Source of the DNA: Gracilimonas amylolytica
GTDB lineage: Bacteria; Bacteroidota; Rhodothermia; Balneolales; Balneolaceae
Direction: 5' to 3'
Assembly: GCF_002911695.1 (NCBI RefSeq)
Contig: NZ_PQBS01000005.1
Location: 1-64,000 of the forward strand
Length of the DNA stretch: 64,000 nucleotides
This document shows positions 5,912 to 15,140 of the stretch, one piece after another. Within the stretch, counting starts at the first letter, position 1. Each line of letters starts with the position of its first letter. A program made the position numbers and the translations under genes. The notes below the pieces were generated by a model, which worked only from the letters and a program-made list of their open reading frames with translations, ran no database searches and was not told where the DNA came from.

Positions 5912-8200
5912 ATGAAAACATTTTCACTTCCATCTGAAGAACCCAAGGGCCGGCCTGATTTTTTGGCTTCATTGAATAAACAGCAGAAGCAAGCGGTAAC
6001 GCATACCGACGGCCCCCTGCTGATCGTAGCCGGAGCCGGTTCAGGAAAAACACGGGTTCTGACCTATCGCATTGCATACTTACTTCAACAATATAAAGCC
6101 GCTCCTGAGCAGATCCTTGCGCTGACCTTTACCAATAAGGCAGCCCGTGAAATGAAAGAGCGAATCCGAAATCTGATCGGTGATAAGGCCACTAAATTGT
6201 GGATGGGTACCTTCCACTCTATCTTTTCAAAGATCCTGAGATTTGAAGCCGATAAGATCGGTTATGGATCAGATTTCACCATTTATGATTCCAATGATTC
6301 ACAAACGGTGGTTAAGCAGATCCTTCAGGAATTGAATTTCGATCCAAAGGAGATCAAACCGAAAACCATCCACAATAAGATCAGTGATTCAAAGAATCAG
6401 CTGATCACTGCCGATACCTTTCAGGAGAAATTCATCAGCAGTACACTGGATGATATTACCGCACGGGTCTATAAGATCTATAATAAACGGCTCAAACAAA
6501 GTAATGCCATGGATTTTGACGATCTGTTGGTGAAACCGATCGAGTTGTTTCAGAAGCATCCTGAGATCCTTGAGAAGTATCAGGACCGGTTCAAATATAT
6601 CCTCATCGATGAGTATCAGGATACTAACCATGCACAGTACAAAGTCACCAGGATGCTCGCCGATAAGTATGAAAATATTTGTGTGGTTGGGGATGATGCC
6701 CAGAGTATCTATTCGTTCAGAGGCGCTGATATTTCCAACATTCTGAACTTTAAGGAAGATTATGAAGATGCGACTCAGGTTCCTTTAGAGCAGAATTACC
6801 GGTCCACCAAAGCAATTCTGCAGTGTGCGGATTCCATCATCAAGCAAAACACCAAACAGCTCGATAAAACCCTGTGGACCGAACAGGATTACGGAGAGCG
6901 TATTACCCTTCTCGAGAATTTCGATGAACGGGATGAAGCCAATCGTATTGCCAGTCACATTCAAAACCTGAAGATGCGAGAGGGATATAAAAACAACGAA
7001 TTTGCGATCCTTTACCGCACCAATTATCAGTCGAGGGTGTTTGAAGAGGCTTTGCGACGAAAGGACCTGACCTATCAGTTGGTGGGCGGACTCTCTTTCT
7101 ACCAACGTAAAGAGATCAAAGATGTACTGGCCTATCTGACCCTTTTGGTGAACCCGCACGATGAAACCAATCTTTTAAGGATCATCAATGAGCCGAGTCG
7201 GGGAATCGGTAATAAATCCATACAGGATCTAATAAAACAAGCCCGTGAAGAAGGTTCATCCATCTGGAGCATTATTCAGAATGTTGAACAACTTGATGTG
7301 TACAAGCCGGCCAAAGCCCGGGTGCGTGAATTTGTGGATATGATCAACAATCTGCGGCACAACCTTGAAAACGGAGCCACTCTGACCGATACCACCCGAT
7401 CTGTTCTTGAACAGTCCGGCTACATGCGGGCATTGGTGGAAGAGAATTCCCATGAATCCATGATGCGGCGTGATAACATCATAGAACTTCAGAATGCGAT
7501 CTCCTATTTCGAGAAAGGAAAGTCTAATGCTTCCCTAAGTGCCTTTTTACAGGAAATAAGCCTCATTACGGATCAGGATAAATTTGACGAAAATAAACCG
7601 GCCATTACCTTAATGACCGTGCACGCTTCCAAGGGACTCGAATTCCCTGTGGTCTTTATTGTGGGTCTTGAGGAAAACCTATTCCCAATGGGGGCACGCA
7701 ATAATTTTGATGTGGATATAGAAGAAGAACGCCGATTATTTTATGTGGCAATTACCCGGGCCGAACAACGTTTGTACTTCAGTCACTGCAGAAGCCGTTT
7801 TAAATTTGGTGAAGAAACCCGGCAGGCGCGATCCAGATTTTTGGATGAAGTGGATCCCGGCGTGGTTCAAACGGAAACCGGTGCCACCATCACCCAAAAG
7901 AAAGATCGGTTCAATAATAATAGTAATTCCGGTTCCTCAAATTATGAAGTAGAATACGACTGGAAACAAGACCAAACGAAAAAAACGTATAAATCTCCCT
8001 CTGCCACGATCCATTATGATTATGAGGAAGGTGAGGATCCGTTTCAGGTGGGCGTTCATGTTTTGCACAAAAAATTTGGTCCCGGTAAGATCATTTCAAG
8101 AACGGGATCAGGCACAGATGCAAAAGTTGTTGTATTTTTTAAGAACAGAGGACAAAAGAAACTCATGCTAAAGGCGGCTCCTCTTCAGGTAATAGATTAG
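5912..8200 (+). CDS. pcrA: UvrD/PcrA-type ATP-dependent DNA helicase
   Basis: An SF1A 3'-5' helicase for repair, replication restart and removal of RecA. Motifs appear in order: Q-motif region LNKQQKQAVTH, Walker A GAGSGKT (41-47), Ia TFTNKAAREM, Walker B LIDEYQDTNHAQY, III GDDAQSIYSFRGAD, IV EQNYRST, and V/VI LMTVHASKGLEFP with YVAITRAEQ. The C-terminus has the small Tudor-like domain of PcrA (HKKFGPGKI...), which binds RNA polymerase in related proteins. The length of 762 residues is typical. ATG at 5912 starts a normal N-terminus. A DUF5723 outer-membrane gene follows after 26 bases. Whether to call it UvrD or PcrA is a naming choice; Bacteroidota-type genomes usually carry one such protein. 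Confidence 0.9.
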   Translation: MKTFSLPSEEPKGRPDFLASLNKQQKQAVTHTDGPLLIVAGAGSGKTRVLTYRIAYLLQQYKAAPEQILALTFTNKAAREMKERIRNLIGDKATKLWMGTFHSIFSKILRFEADKIGYGSDFTIYDSNDSQTVVKQILQELNFDPKEIKPKTIHNKISDSKNQLITADTFQEKFISSTLDDITARVYKIYNKRLKQSNAMDFDDLLVKPIELFQKHPEILEKYQDRFKYILIDEYQDTNHAQYKVTRMLADKYENICVVGDDAQSIYSFRGADISNILNFKEDYEDATQVPLEQNYRSTKAILQCADSIIKQNTKQLDKTLWTEQDYGERITLLENFDERDEANRIASHIQNLKMREGYKNNEFAILYRTNYQSRVFEEALRRKDLTYQLVGGLSFYQRKEIKDVLAYLTLLVNPHDETNLLRIINEPSRGIGNKSIQDLIKQAREEGSSIWSIIQNVEQLDVYKPAKARVREFVDMINNLRHNLENGATLTDTTRSVLEQSGYMRALVEENSHESMMRRDNIIELQNAISYFEKGKSNASLSAFLQEISLITDQDKFDENKPAITLMTVHASKGLEFPVVFIVGLEENLFPMGARNNFDVDIEEERRLFYVAITRAEQRLYFSHCRSRFKFGEETRQARSRFLDEVDPGVVQTETGATITQKKDRFNNNSNSGSSNYEVEYDWKQDQTKKTYKSPSATIHYDYEEGEDPFQVGVHVLHKKFGPGKIISRTGSGTDAKVVVFFKNRGQKKLMLKAAPLQVID

Positions 8201-8226
8201 TTATTTTATCAGCGAAGGAAGGTTAA

Positions 8227-9738
8227 ATGAAGCAGGTTTTAACAGCACTGCTTATTATGTTATCAGGATATACCCTGGGCCTGGCCCAGCCTGTTCTAAC
8301 TCCCCTAAACATGGCTTTAGGAGGTGGCGGAAGTACCTATATCACTGATTTCAATGCAAATTTCTACAATCCCGCTAACCTTTTGATCCTTGATAAGGAC
8401 AGAACGTTTACCGTAGGACTTGGTGTCTCAGGTGTTTATGCTGATCAATTGATCAACCATAAATCGATCACAACTCAATTTGATCACATCAAAGATCATT
8501 TCGAGATCTACCGGCCCGGAACTCTTACAGTTGACAATACCCAAAGGCAGCACATTTTAGATAATAATTACCCGGGGCGTTCAACCCTTTCAAGCAACAG
8601 GGTCCGGTCAGATATCACGCTTGCAGGAGTAAAATGGCACCGAAACGACCGCTCTTATGCCATTGCTTTGAGAAGCCGAACTTCCAGTTCCTATAATGTC
8701 GGGCTTGGGTGGTTTGATACGAATTACAAGACCAACTCTGAAGGCCAAGACCTGGTGGACCGTTCACTCATCTATCGCCGGCAGAGTATGTACGAGATCT
8801 CATTTGGATACTCAGAATCCTTTGACTTCTTAACCGGATTAACCTCACGGCTTGATAACTTTATAATTGGTATAGCACCAAAAGTGATCATTGGAACCGA
8901 ATACGAAAATGCCGAATGGAATAACGAGTACCGGTCGGTTAACAACACCTCCGCAGAACGCACACAAAGCTTTTACTACAGTGCCACAGGGGAACATGCA
9001 AAAGCAACAACACGGTATTTAAACGGTAACACGATCAGACAGTCGAATCAGGTTTTTACTAAAGATCCTTTTGATATAAATGGAGTTGGTGCCGGACTTG
9101 ATATCGGAGTTACCTATTTGGTTTCACTGGGTGATGACCTCTCCGCCATCCGAAGAGACGGTCAACCAACACGACGCTCACTTAGGGTGTCATTCGCTAT
9201 GACCGATATTGGATTGGTTTCATACTTTACCGATGACCTATCGATATCAACCCCATCTGATACCACACAAAATGCGACGCTCCCAACCACCACGGCCAAT
9301 GAATCCTTCAATGGATCAAAAGGTCAATATCTTCATTTTATAGATATGTTCGGTGAGTCCGATCCATTTAGCACGAGCCCTACACCTGAAGATAATACCT
9401 TCTCTACCCTGTTACCCATGGCTCTTCACGGCGGCGCCTTACTTGAAATTAACCGACTGAAACTGATGGCGGATGTCAGCGTTGGCCTTACCAACAACGC
9501 CTTCAACTCAACCAAACTGATATCTTCTTTTGGAATGGAATTACGTCCATTTTCTTTTTTACCTCTGCGTGGCGGAATCAGATTTGAAGCACAAAGACCG
9601 GATTTCATAAGTGCAGGTACCGCTTATGAGAGCGAGCGATTCGATATTTCCGTTGCGGCTATGTTTAAACCCAATTCCCTGTCAGAGCGACCTTCTTTAA
9701 CGGGAGGCGTGGTTTCCGCACTGCGAATTCATTTTTAA
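8227..9738 (+). CDS. Outer-membrane beta-barrel protein, DUF5723-like
   Basis: It starts with a signal peptide (MKQVLTALLIMLSGYTLGLAQ) and continues ALGGGGSTYITDFNANFYNPANL. The ALGG...DFxANFxNPANL pattern is typical of the DUF5723 family of predicted outer-membrane barrels. The rest alternates polar and hydrophobic residues and ends in an aromatic-terminated strand (ALRIHF), as barrel proteins do. Function is unknown. FadL-like transport or a T9SS-linked PorV-like role are possibilities that the sequence does not decide. It lies 26 bases after the helicase gene and may share its transcript. A small hairpin GCCAT-AAA-ATGGC at 9801-9813 lies after the stop but has only a weak T-rich tail. Confidence 0.7.
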   Translation: MKQVLTALLIMLSGYTLGLAQPVLTPLNMALGGGGSTYITDFNANFYNPANLLILDKDRTFTVGLGVSGVYADQLINHKSITTQFDHIKDHFEIYRPGTLTVDNTQRQHILDNNYPGRSTLSSNRVRSDITLAGVKWHRNDRSYAIALRSRTSSSYNVGLGWFDTNYKTNSEGQDLVDRSLIYRRQSMYEISFGYSESFDFLTGLTSRLDNFIIGIAPKVIIGTEYENAEWNNEYRSVNNTSAERTQSFYYSATGEHAKATTRYLNGNTIRQSNQVFTKDPFDINGVGAGLDIGVTYLVSLGDDLSAIRRDGQPTRRSLRVSFAMTDIGLVSYFTDDLSISTPSDTTQNATLPTTTANESFNGSKGQYLHFIDMFGESDPFSTSPTPEDNTFSTLLPMALHGGALLEINRLKLMADVSVGLTNNAFNSTKLISSFGMELRPFSFLPLRGGIRFEAQRPDFISAGTAYESERFDISVAAMFKPNSLSERPSLTGGVVSALRIHF

Positions 9739-9869
9739 AGACTGACACTTTGCCCTACTTTCCTGACAGGCAGCGGGTACATATGACGGTTTGTTTCCAT
9801 GCCATAAAATGGCTTTGTATTTGCCTAATGAATAAAAACAAAAAAATCTTTTTTTAGAATAAACAACCT

Positions 9870-12419
9870 ATGAAACAACGTTTTGAGCTATTTCAAAATT
9901 TGAGTGATTCTGACGACAATTTCGATGATTTTGAACAGGCAATACCGTTAATGTCTGAGGAAGAGGAAAGAGAGCTGACTGAAGCTGAAATTCCTGAATC
10001 CCTCCCTATTTTACCCCTGAAGAATACCGTACTGTTCCCCGGAGTTGTAGTCCCCATTACTGTTGGCAGAGATCGATCTTTGGCCCTGGTAAAGGAAGCC
10101 TACGAAGGCGATAAGATCATCGGTGTGGTAACACAAAAGAACGAGGATATAGAAGAACCCGAATATAAGGATCTTCATACGGTTGGAACCGTTGCCCAGA
10201 TACTTAAATTGATCAAAATGCCCGATGGCAGTAAAAGTATTGTCATCCAGGGTAAATCCAATTTCAAGGTCAAGAATTTCACTCAAAGTAATCCTTACTT
10301 CAAGGCTGATGTTGAACCATATCCTAAAGAAATGGATATCGAGGGAGTTGAACTTGATGCCTCGGTTCGCAACATCAAGGAAACAGCGGCAAAGATCATC
10401 AATATGTCCCCGAATATTCCTTCGGAAGCCTCTATTGCCGTTGATAATATCAACAGCCCGACCTTCCTGCTAAACTTCATCTCCTCTAACCTGAATGTTT
10501 CGGTAAATGAAAAGCAGACCCTGCTTGAAATCCGAAAGTTCTCAGACAATCTGGACAAGGTCATGGAATTCCTTGAGAAGGAAGTTCAGGTTCTTGATAT
10601 GAGCGAGAAGATCCGGACAAAAGTAAAATCTGATATTGACGATCAACAGAGGGAATTCTACCTCCGTCAACAGATGAAAGCCATTCAGGAAGAACTGGGT
10701 GAAGATGCCGAGCAGCAGGATATTGAAAAGCTGCGTGAGCGTCTGGCTAAAAAGAAATTACCTAAGGAAGTCCGTGAAACAGCTGAAAAGGAATTACAGC
10801 GTTTGGAAATGACTCCAAGCGCCTCCCCTAATTATGGTATCATTTACAGTTATGTGGAATGGATCCTCGACCTGCCGTGGAATGAATTTTCCAAAGATAA
10901 GCTGGATCTTGAATTTGCCCGTAAAGTGCTCGATGAGGATCACTATGGACTGGAAAAAGTCAAAAAACGTATTGTTGAGTACCTGGCCGTATTGAAACTG
11001 AAAAAAGACATGAAGGCTCCTATCCTTTGTTTTTATGGGCCTCCGGGTGTTGGTAAGACCTCACTTGGTAAATCCATTGCAAGAGCCTTGAATCGTGAAT
11101 TTGAGCGATTCAGTCTGGGTGGTATCCGTGATGAAGCTGAAGTACGCGGTCACCGCAGAACGTATATCGGTGCCCTTCCGGGACGAATCATCCGATCCAT
11201 GAAAAAAGCAGGAAAAGGTAATCCTGTGATCATGCTGGATGAGATCGATAAGGTTGGAGCTGATTATCGTGGTGACCCTACCTCTGCCCTGCTGGAAGTA
11301 TTGGATCCTGAACAGAATGATACCTTCACTGATAATTACCTGGAACTGGAGTATGATCTTTCCAAGGTCATGTTCATCGCCACGGCAAATTCATTGGATA
11401 CCATTCCGGCTCCTTTGCGCGACCGAATGGAAATAATCAATATCAGTGGATATACCCTTGAGGAAAAGACACAGATTGCCAAGAAGTATCTCATACCTAA
11501 ACAGGTAGAGGAAAACGGACTTAAAGAAGATCAGATCACGATCTCTGATGAAGCCATTGAACGTCTTATCGATCAATATACCCGTGAATCCGGTGTACGA
11601 AACCTGGAGCGTCAGATCGCAGGTGTTTGTCGTGGTGTTGCGGCTAAGATCGCTTCAAACGAGATCGAGAAGTTTGACGTGGGTGTAGATGATGTTGAAG
11701 AATTTCTTGGTAAACGCAAATTCTTCAGTGATGCCGCGGAACGGACTACCGTTCCAGGTGTGGCTACCGGTATGGCATGGACCCCTTATGGTGGTGACAT
11801 CCTGTTCATTGAGGCAAGTGTCTCAAAAGGTTCCGGAAAACTTAATATCACCGGTCAATTGGGTGATGTCATGAAGGAATCAGCCATGCTGGCGGTTTCA
11901 TATCTGAAAGCACACTCTGATGAGATCGGGATCCCGGAAGAAGCCTTTAAATATTGGGACCTTCACGTTCACGTACCGGCTGGTGCGGTACCTAAAGACG
12001 GTCCATCTGCCGGTGTTTCGCTGATGTCTGCTATTGCCTCTATCTTTACACAAAGGAAAGTAAGAGGAACGATCGCCATGACGGGTGAGATCACCTTGCG
12101 TGGACTTGTTTTACCTGTTGGAGGTATCAAGGAAAAAGTATTGGCAGCCAAACGGGCCGGCATCAAAAAAGTCCTTCTGCCCAAGAAAAATGAGAAAGAT
12201 GTAGCTGAGATAGAAGAAGATGTACTTGGTGACCTGGAGGTTCAATACCTTGAACGCATGGATCCCCTGCTGGATGTAGTGCTTGAGGATAAACCTGAGA
12301 TCGAACCGAAGGAGTTCTTCAAAGTAAGTGACGCACATAAAGCTGCTGTTTCCGGAAATAATGGAAAACTACCTGACGACGTAGAAGTAGCAAGCAGAGA
12401 TAGTAAAAAGGATCAGTGA
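9870..12419 (+). CDS. lon: ATP-dependent protease Lon
   Basis: The serine-lysine protease of the AAA+ class that degrades misfolded and regulatory proteins in the cytoplasm. It has an N-terminal LAN domain (ESLPILPLKNTVLFPGVV...), a coiled-coil linker, Walker A GPPGVGKT (390-397), Walker B VIMLDEIDK, and the C-terminal protease domain. The catalytic serine is in DGPSAGVSL (Ser713) and the catalytic lysine in GGIKEK (Lys756), 43 residues apart as in E. coli Lon. The length of 849 residues is usual; the acidic N-terminal 35 residues and a hydrophilic C-terminal tail are lineage-specific. It sits alone between intergenic regions and is followed by a strong terminator at 12441-12473. No heat-shock promoter could be recognised. 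Confidence 0.97.
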   Translation: MKQRFELFQNLSDSDDNFDDFEQAIPLMSEEEERELTEAEIPESLPILPLKNTVLFPGVVVPITVGRDRSLALVKEAYEGDKIIGVVTQKNEDIEEPEYKDLHTVGTVAQILKLIKMPDGSKSIVIQGKSNFKVKNFTQSNPYFKADVEPYPKEMDIEGVELDASVRNIKETAAKIINMSPNIPSEASIAVDNINSPTFLLNFISSNLNVSVNEKQTLLEIRKFSDNLDKVMEFLEKEVQVLDMSEKIRTKVKSDIDDQQREFYLRQQMKAIQEELGEDAEQQDIEKLRERLAKKKLPKEVRETAEKELQRLEMTPSASPNYGIIYSYVEWILDLPWNEFSKDKLDLEFARKVLDEDHYGLEKVKKRIVEYLAVLKLKKDMKAPILCFYGPPGVGKTSLGKSIARALNREFERFSLGGIRDEAEVRGHRRTYIGALPGRIIRSMKKAGKGNPVIMLDEIDKVGADYRGDPTSALLEVLDPEQNDTFTDNYLELEYDLSKVMFIATANSLDTIPAPLRDRMEIINISGYTLEEKTQIAKKYLIPKQVEENGLKEDQITISDEAIERLIDQYTRESGVRNLERQIAGVCRGVAAKIASNEIEKFDVGVDDVEEFLGKRKFFSDAAERTTVPGVATGMAWTPYGGDILFIEASVSKGSGKLNITGQLGDVMKESAMLAVSYLKAHSDEIGIPEEAFKYWDLHVHVPAGAVPKDGPSAGVSLMSAIASIFTQRKVRGTIAMTGEITLRGLVLPVGGIKEKVLAAKRAGIKKVLLPKKNEKDVAEIEEDVLGDLEVQYLERMDPLLDVVLEDKPEIEPKEFFKVSDAHKAAVSGNNGKLPDDVEVASRDSKKDQ

Positions 12420-12430
12420 TCACACTGATC
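12411..12430 (+). promoter_or_regulatory. Hairpin spanning the lon stop codon
   Basis: GATCAGTG (12411-12418) pairs perfectly with CACTGATC (12423-12430) around ATCA. The stop codon TGA (12417-12419) lies at the apex. It could stabilise the 3' end of the mRNA or be chance. Confidence 0.5.
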
Positions 12431-12440
12431 ACAGAAATTC

Positions 12441-12473
12441 AAAAGGCGAGTCTTTACAGACTTGCCTTTTTTT
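12441..12473 (+). terminator. Rho-independent terminator of lon
   Basis: AAAAGGCGAGTCT pairs with AGACTTGCCTTTT over 13 positions with one G-T wobble, with loop TTAC and a T-run to 12473. It is 22 bases after the lon stop. The A-tract on the other side may also let it work for the convergent DUF6122 gene. Confidence 0.85.
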
Positions 12474-12497
12474 ATGGGATAGAGTTCAAAGTATGAA

Positions 12498-12848
12498 TCA
12501 AACCCAGCAATCTATGGCATCCAAAACCATATGGATGATCAGTCCAAGACCTGCCAACTCAACGATTTCCAACCTGTCGTGTGTAATTTTGGTATCTGAT
12601 CTTTTTTTGTAGTACAAAGGAATCAGAAACATCAGGCCATAGAAAAAGATCGCTTCATAGGTATGTAGCGGATGAAAATCGATCGAGCACCGTGTCGGGT
12701 CATAAATAGGGTCAGCAAGCAAATGGTCCACATCAACCGCCATCGTTATGATCATGATTAGGGAGGCAAACTTCCATCTGTTGTTGTAGCAAGTAAATCC
12801 GATCAGGATAGGAATGATAAAGTGCAGAATTATGTGGATCATTCTCAA
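12498..12848 (-). CDS. DUF6122 family integral membrane protein
   Basis: A 116-residue protein with three to four predicted membrane segments. It has the family-typical core VDVDHLLADPIYDPTRCSIDFHPLHTYEA, quoted here in two parts: DVDHLLADPIYDP and RCSIDFHPLHTYE. The conserved acidic and histidine residues resemble those of small inner-membrane metal-dependent hydrolases (YdjM/LexA-regulated type), but enzymatic activity is not established. It is convergent with lon, separated by the lon terminator, and divergent from rsgA. Start ATG at 12848 is a normal length for the family. Confidence 0.75.
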   Translation of the reverse strand: MRMIHIILHFIIPILIGFTCYNNRWKFASLIMIITMAVDVDHLLADPIYDPTRCSIDFHPLHTYEAIFFYGLMFLIPLYYKKRSDTKITHDRLEIVELAGLGLIIHMVLDAIDCWV

Positions 12849-12914
12849 AAATTAGCCTAAATATGATCAAGAGTCCATTTTATAATCTCTTTAGTCATTA
12901 CTTATGATTTGTTC

Positions 12915-12944
12915 TTGTTAATCCCCTCTTGTTCCGTATTTTTG
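12915..12944 (+). promoter_or_regulatory. Candidate sigma-A type promoter of rsgA
   Basis: TTG (12915-12917), 19 bases, then TATTTTTG (12937-12944), an exact fit to the TAnnTTTG -7 element of Bacteroidota promoters. The rsgA ATG at 12949 is only 4 bases past the -7 element, so a transcript from here would have almost no leader. Confidence 0.45.
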
Positions 12945-12948
12945 GCGC

Positions 12949-13854
12949 ATGCAAAAAGGAAGAGTCATACAATCAACCGGCAGCTGGTATCTTGTGGATA
13001 CCGGGGAAGAAATTGTGGAAAGCCGTTTACCCGGTCGTTTTCGCCTGGATGAAAAGGAAGTGACTAACCCTGTCACAGTCGGTGATCATGTGGAAATATC
13101 TGTAAATGAAGATGGCACCGGTAACATCGAGCACATTGATACCCGGGAAAATTACATTACACGACAGGCCACACACGGTAAACGAGGTGAACAAATACTG
13201 GTTTCAAATCTTGATCAGGCATGCGTGGTTCAATCCATAAAAAAACCTCGCTTAAAAGAAGGGTTCATTGACCGCTTTCTGGTTACCTGCGAGGCATATG
13301 AGGTGAAACCTGTGATCATCATCAACAAAATGGATCTGGCTAAGCAAGGTGGCAAAGAATTCGCTCAGGAATTAAAAGTACTATATACCGGTCTGGGATA
13401 TACGGTTCTGTTAACAAGTATTGAAGATAGTAATTCACTGGAAGCCCTTAAGGAACTTCTGAAGGACAAAACCTCTGCTTTTATTGGACCTTCCGGAGTC
13501 GGTAAAACAAGTCTCATCAATGCCGTTGACCCCAATTATACGCTTAAAACCGGTGAGATCTCTGATTTCTCCAACAAGGGCAAACATACCACTACCTTTG
13601 CTCAGCTCATCCCCCTTTCATTTGGTGGATATATAGCCGATACGCCCGGAATACGTGAATTTGGATTGGTGAACATTGAGCCGTGGGAGCTGTCTCTCTT
13701 CTTTCCTGAAATGCTGGAACCCCGGGAACATTGTAAATTTCATAACTGTACACATAACCACGAACCTAAGTGTGGAGTGGCCGAGGCTTTTGAGAACGGA
13801 GAAATTGCAACCAGCAGATATCAGTCATACCTGAATATGCTGGACTCATTATGA
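12949..13854 (+). CDS. rsgA: Ribosome small-subunit-dependent GTPase RsgA
   Basis: A late-stage 30S assembly GTPase. The G-motifs are circularly permuted as expected: NKMD (126-129) comes before the P-loop GPSGVGKT (180-187), followed by DTPGIREFG. The N-terminal OB-fold covers about residues 1-75. The C-terminal zinc-binding part has Cys262, Cys267, His and Cys275 in CKFHNCTHNHEPKC. The length of 301 residues is normal. ATG 12949 is the only plausible start and lies directly behind a promoter-like element. A DUF6588 outer-membrane gene follows about 100 bases later. Confidence 0.95.
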   Translation: MQKGRVIQSTGSWYLVDTGEEIVESRLPGRFRLDEKEVTNPVTVGDHVEISVNEDGTGNIEHIDTRENYITRQATHGKRGEQILVSNLDQACVVQSIKKPRLKEGFIDRFLVTCEAYEVKPVIIINKMDLAKQGGKEFAQELKVLYTGLGYTVLLTSIEDSNSLEALKELLKDKTSAFIGPSGVGKTSLINAVDPNYTLKTGEISDFSNKGKHTTTFAQLIPLSFGGYIADTPGIREFGLVNIEPWELSLFFPEMLEPREHCKFHNCTHNHEPKCGVAEAFENGEIATSRYQSYLNMLDSL

Positions 13855-13952
13855 CAAATTCGTAACGTTTCAGGTTATCTCAACTCTTAATGTTGTCTCT
13901 ATCTATAATTACAGATATTACACGTAACAAATAATAACTATCAGGTGAATCT

Positions 13953-15044
13953 ATGCTACACTTCTACAGACGTTTTCTAAAAATTGGCTTTTCTTGTATG
14001 ATCATGGCCTTTATTGCAACCGGAACGGTATATGCCCAACTGGGTGATATTGGAGCTTTCCTCAGAGCGGGTGCAGATGATGCTTCCATTCTGACCAAGG
14101 AATACCTCAAACCTTTTCCCACCGGATTTGGTACCGGTCTGAACGCAGGCTGGAGTGAGGAAGCAGCTCCAAAAAAGAAACTTGGGTTCAGTTTACAGAT
14201 CCGTTCTTCACTGGCTATTGTCCCATCTTCTGATCAGGAATTTGATATTTCTACACTGGGGTTGACCAATATGGAGGTAGCTCCGGGAAACAGCCCTATC
14301 ACTCCCACTATTGCCGGTAATGATTCACCGGGACCTGAAATGATCGTTTCGGACGGTAATGGGAATGAGCTCACTCGGTTCAACATGCCGGAAGGAACCG
14401 GTTTCGCATTTGTGCCTGCACCTACCATTCAGGCTAACATCGGATTGATCAAGAACACGGATATCAGTATCAGATATTTTCCTGAAACCGACATCAGCGA
14501 TTTTGGAAAATTCAGCGTATTTGGCGGAGCCATCAAGCATGATATCACCCAATGGTTACCCGGTGGTAATGTTCTGCCTGTGGATATCTCAGTGATGCTT
14601 GGTTACAACAAAATTGGTGTTGATGCCGGACTTGAACTGCCCGCAGACGGTACCCGCGACCCGAATGATCCAAATCTGACCTCAAATCCTAACCCAGACT
14701 TTAGTTCACAGGAAGTGGTTACAGATACCGAGACCTTTGTGTTGAATGCACTGGTGGGTAAATCTTTACCTTTTGTAAGTGTATATGGTGGTTTGGGATA
14801 TCAGAAAGCGACCTTTGATCTGAATATGAATGGAGACTATCCTGTTCCGTCTTATAACCCTCTTACCCCCGGTGATGATTACATCGTAGTTTCAGATCCC
14901 ATTGGGTTTTCAATGGACAGTGAGACTTCGGTACATGCCCTGGCAGGATTCAGACTAAAACTGGGCTTTCTTGCTATCTATGGTGAAGCGACCCTTGCCA
15001 ATTACTTCACGGCAAATGCCGGTATTGGATTGAGCATTAGATAA
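13953..15044 (+). CDS. Predicted outer-membrane protein, DUF6588-like
   Basis: A 363-residue protein with a signal peptide ending around VYAQ (residue 29), then an N-terminal stretch DIGAFLRAGADDASILTKEYLKP, which I recognise as the start of DUF6588 proteins (quoted as DIGAFLRAGADDAS and YLKPFPTGFGTGLN). Amphipathic strands with many glycines and a C-terminal strand ending GIGLSIR suggest a beta-barrel. Function is unknown. It is followed by a strong bidirectional terminator at 15071-15098 shared with the convergent efflux operon. Confidence 0.65.
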   Translation: MLHFYRRFLKIGFSCMIMAFIATGTVYAQLGDIGAFLRAGADDASILTKEYLKPFPTGFGTGLNAGWSEEAAPKKKLGFSLQIRSSLAIVPSSDQEFDISTLGLTNMEVAPGNSPITPTIAGNDSPGPEMIVSDGNGNELTRFNMPEGTGFAFVPAPTIQANIGLIKNTDISIRYFPETDISDFGKFSVFGGAIKHDITQWLPGGNVLPVDISVMLGYNKIGVDAGLELPADGTRDPNDPNLTSNPNPDFSSQEVVTDTETFVLNALVGKSLPFVSVYGGLGYQKATFDLNMNGDYPVPSYNPLTPGDDYIVVSDPIGFSMDSETSVHALAGFRLKLGFLAIYGEATLANYFTANAGIGLSIR

Positions 15045-15070
15045 TTTGATGAAATAAATTCCGTATAACA

Positions 15071-15098
15071 AAAAAGGCGCTGAATCAGCGCCTTTTTT
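15071..15098. terminator. Bidirectional rho-independent terminator
   Basis: AAAAAGGCGCT pairs with AGCGCCTTTTT around a 5-base loop, with A-runs on one side and T-runs on the other. It lies between the DUF6588 gene (plus) and the ABC ATPase gene (minus) and can stop both. Confidence 0.85.
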
Positions 15099-15140
15099 TA
15101 TGTTAAGTAATTTCTATGTCAGTTACGGTTCAACAGTAAG

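Noticed and set aside
9801-9813. GCCAT-AAA-ATGGC as terminator after the DUF5723 gene
   Set aside because: The stem has 5 pairs with a 3-base loop, and the tail TTTGTATTTG is interrupted; not strong enough to list.
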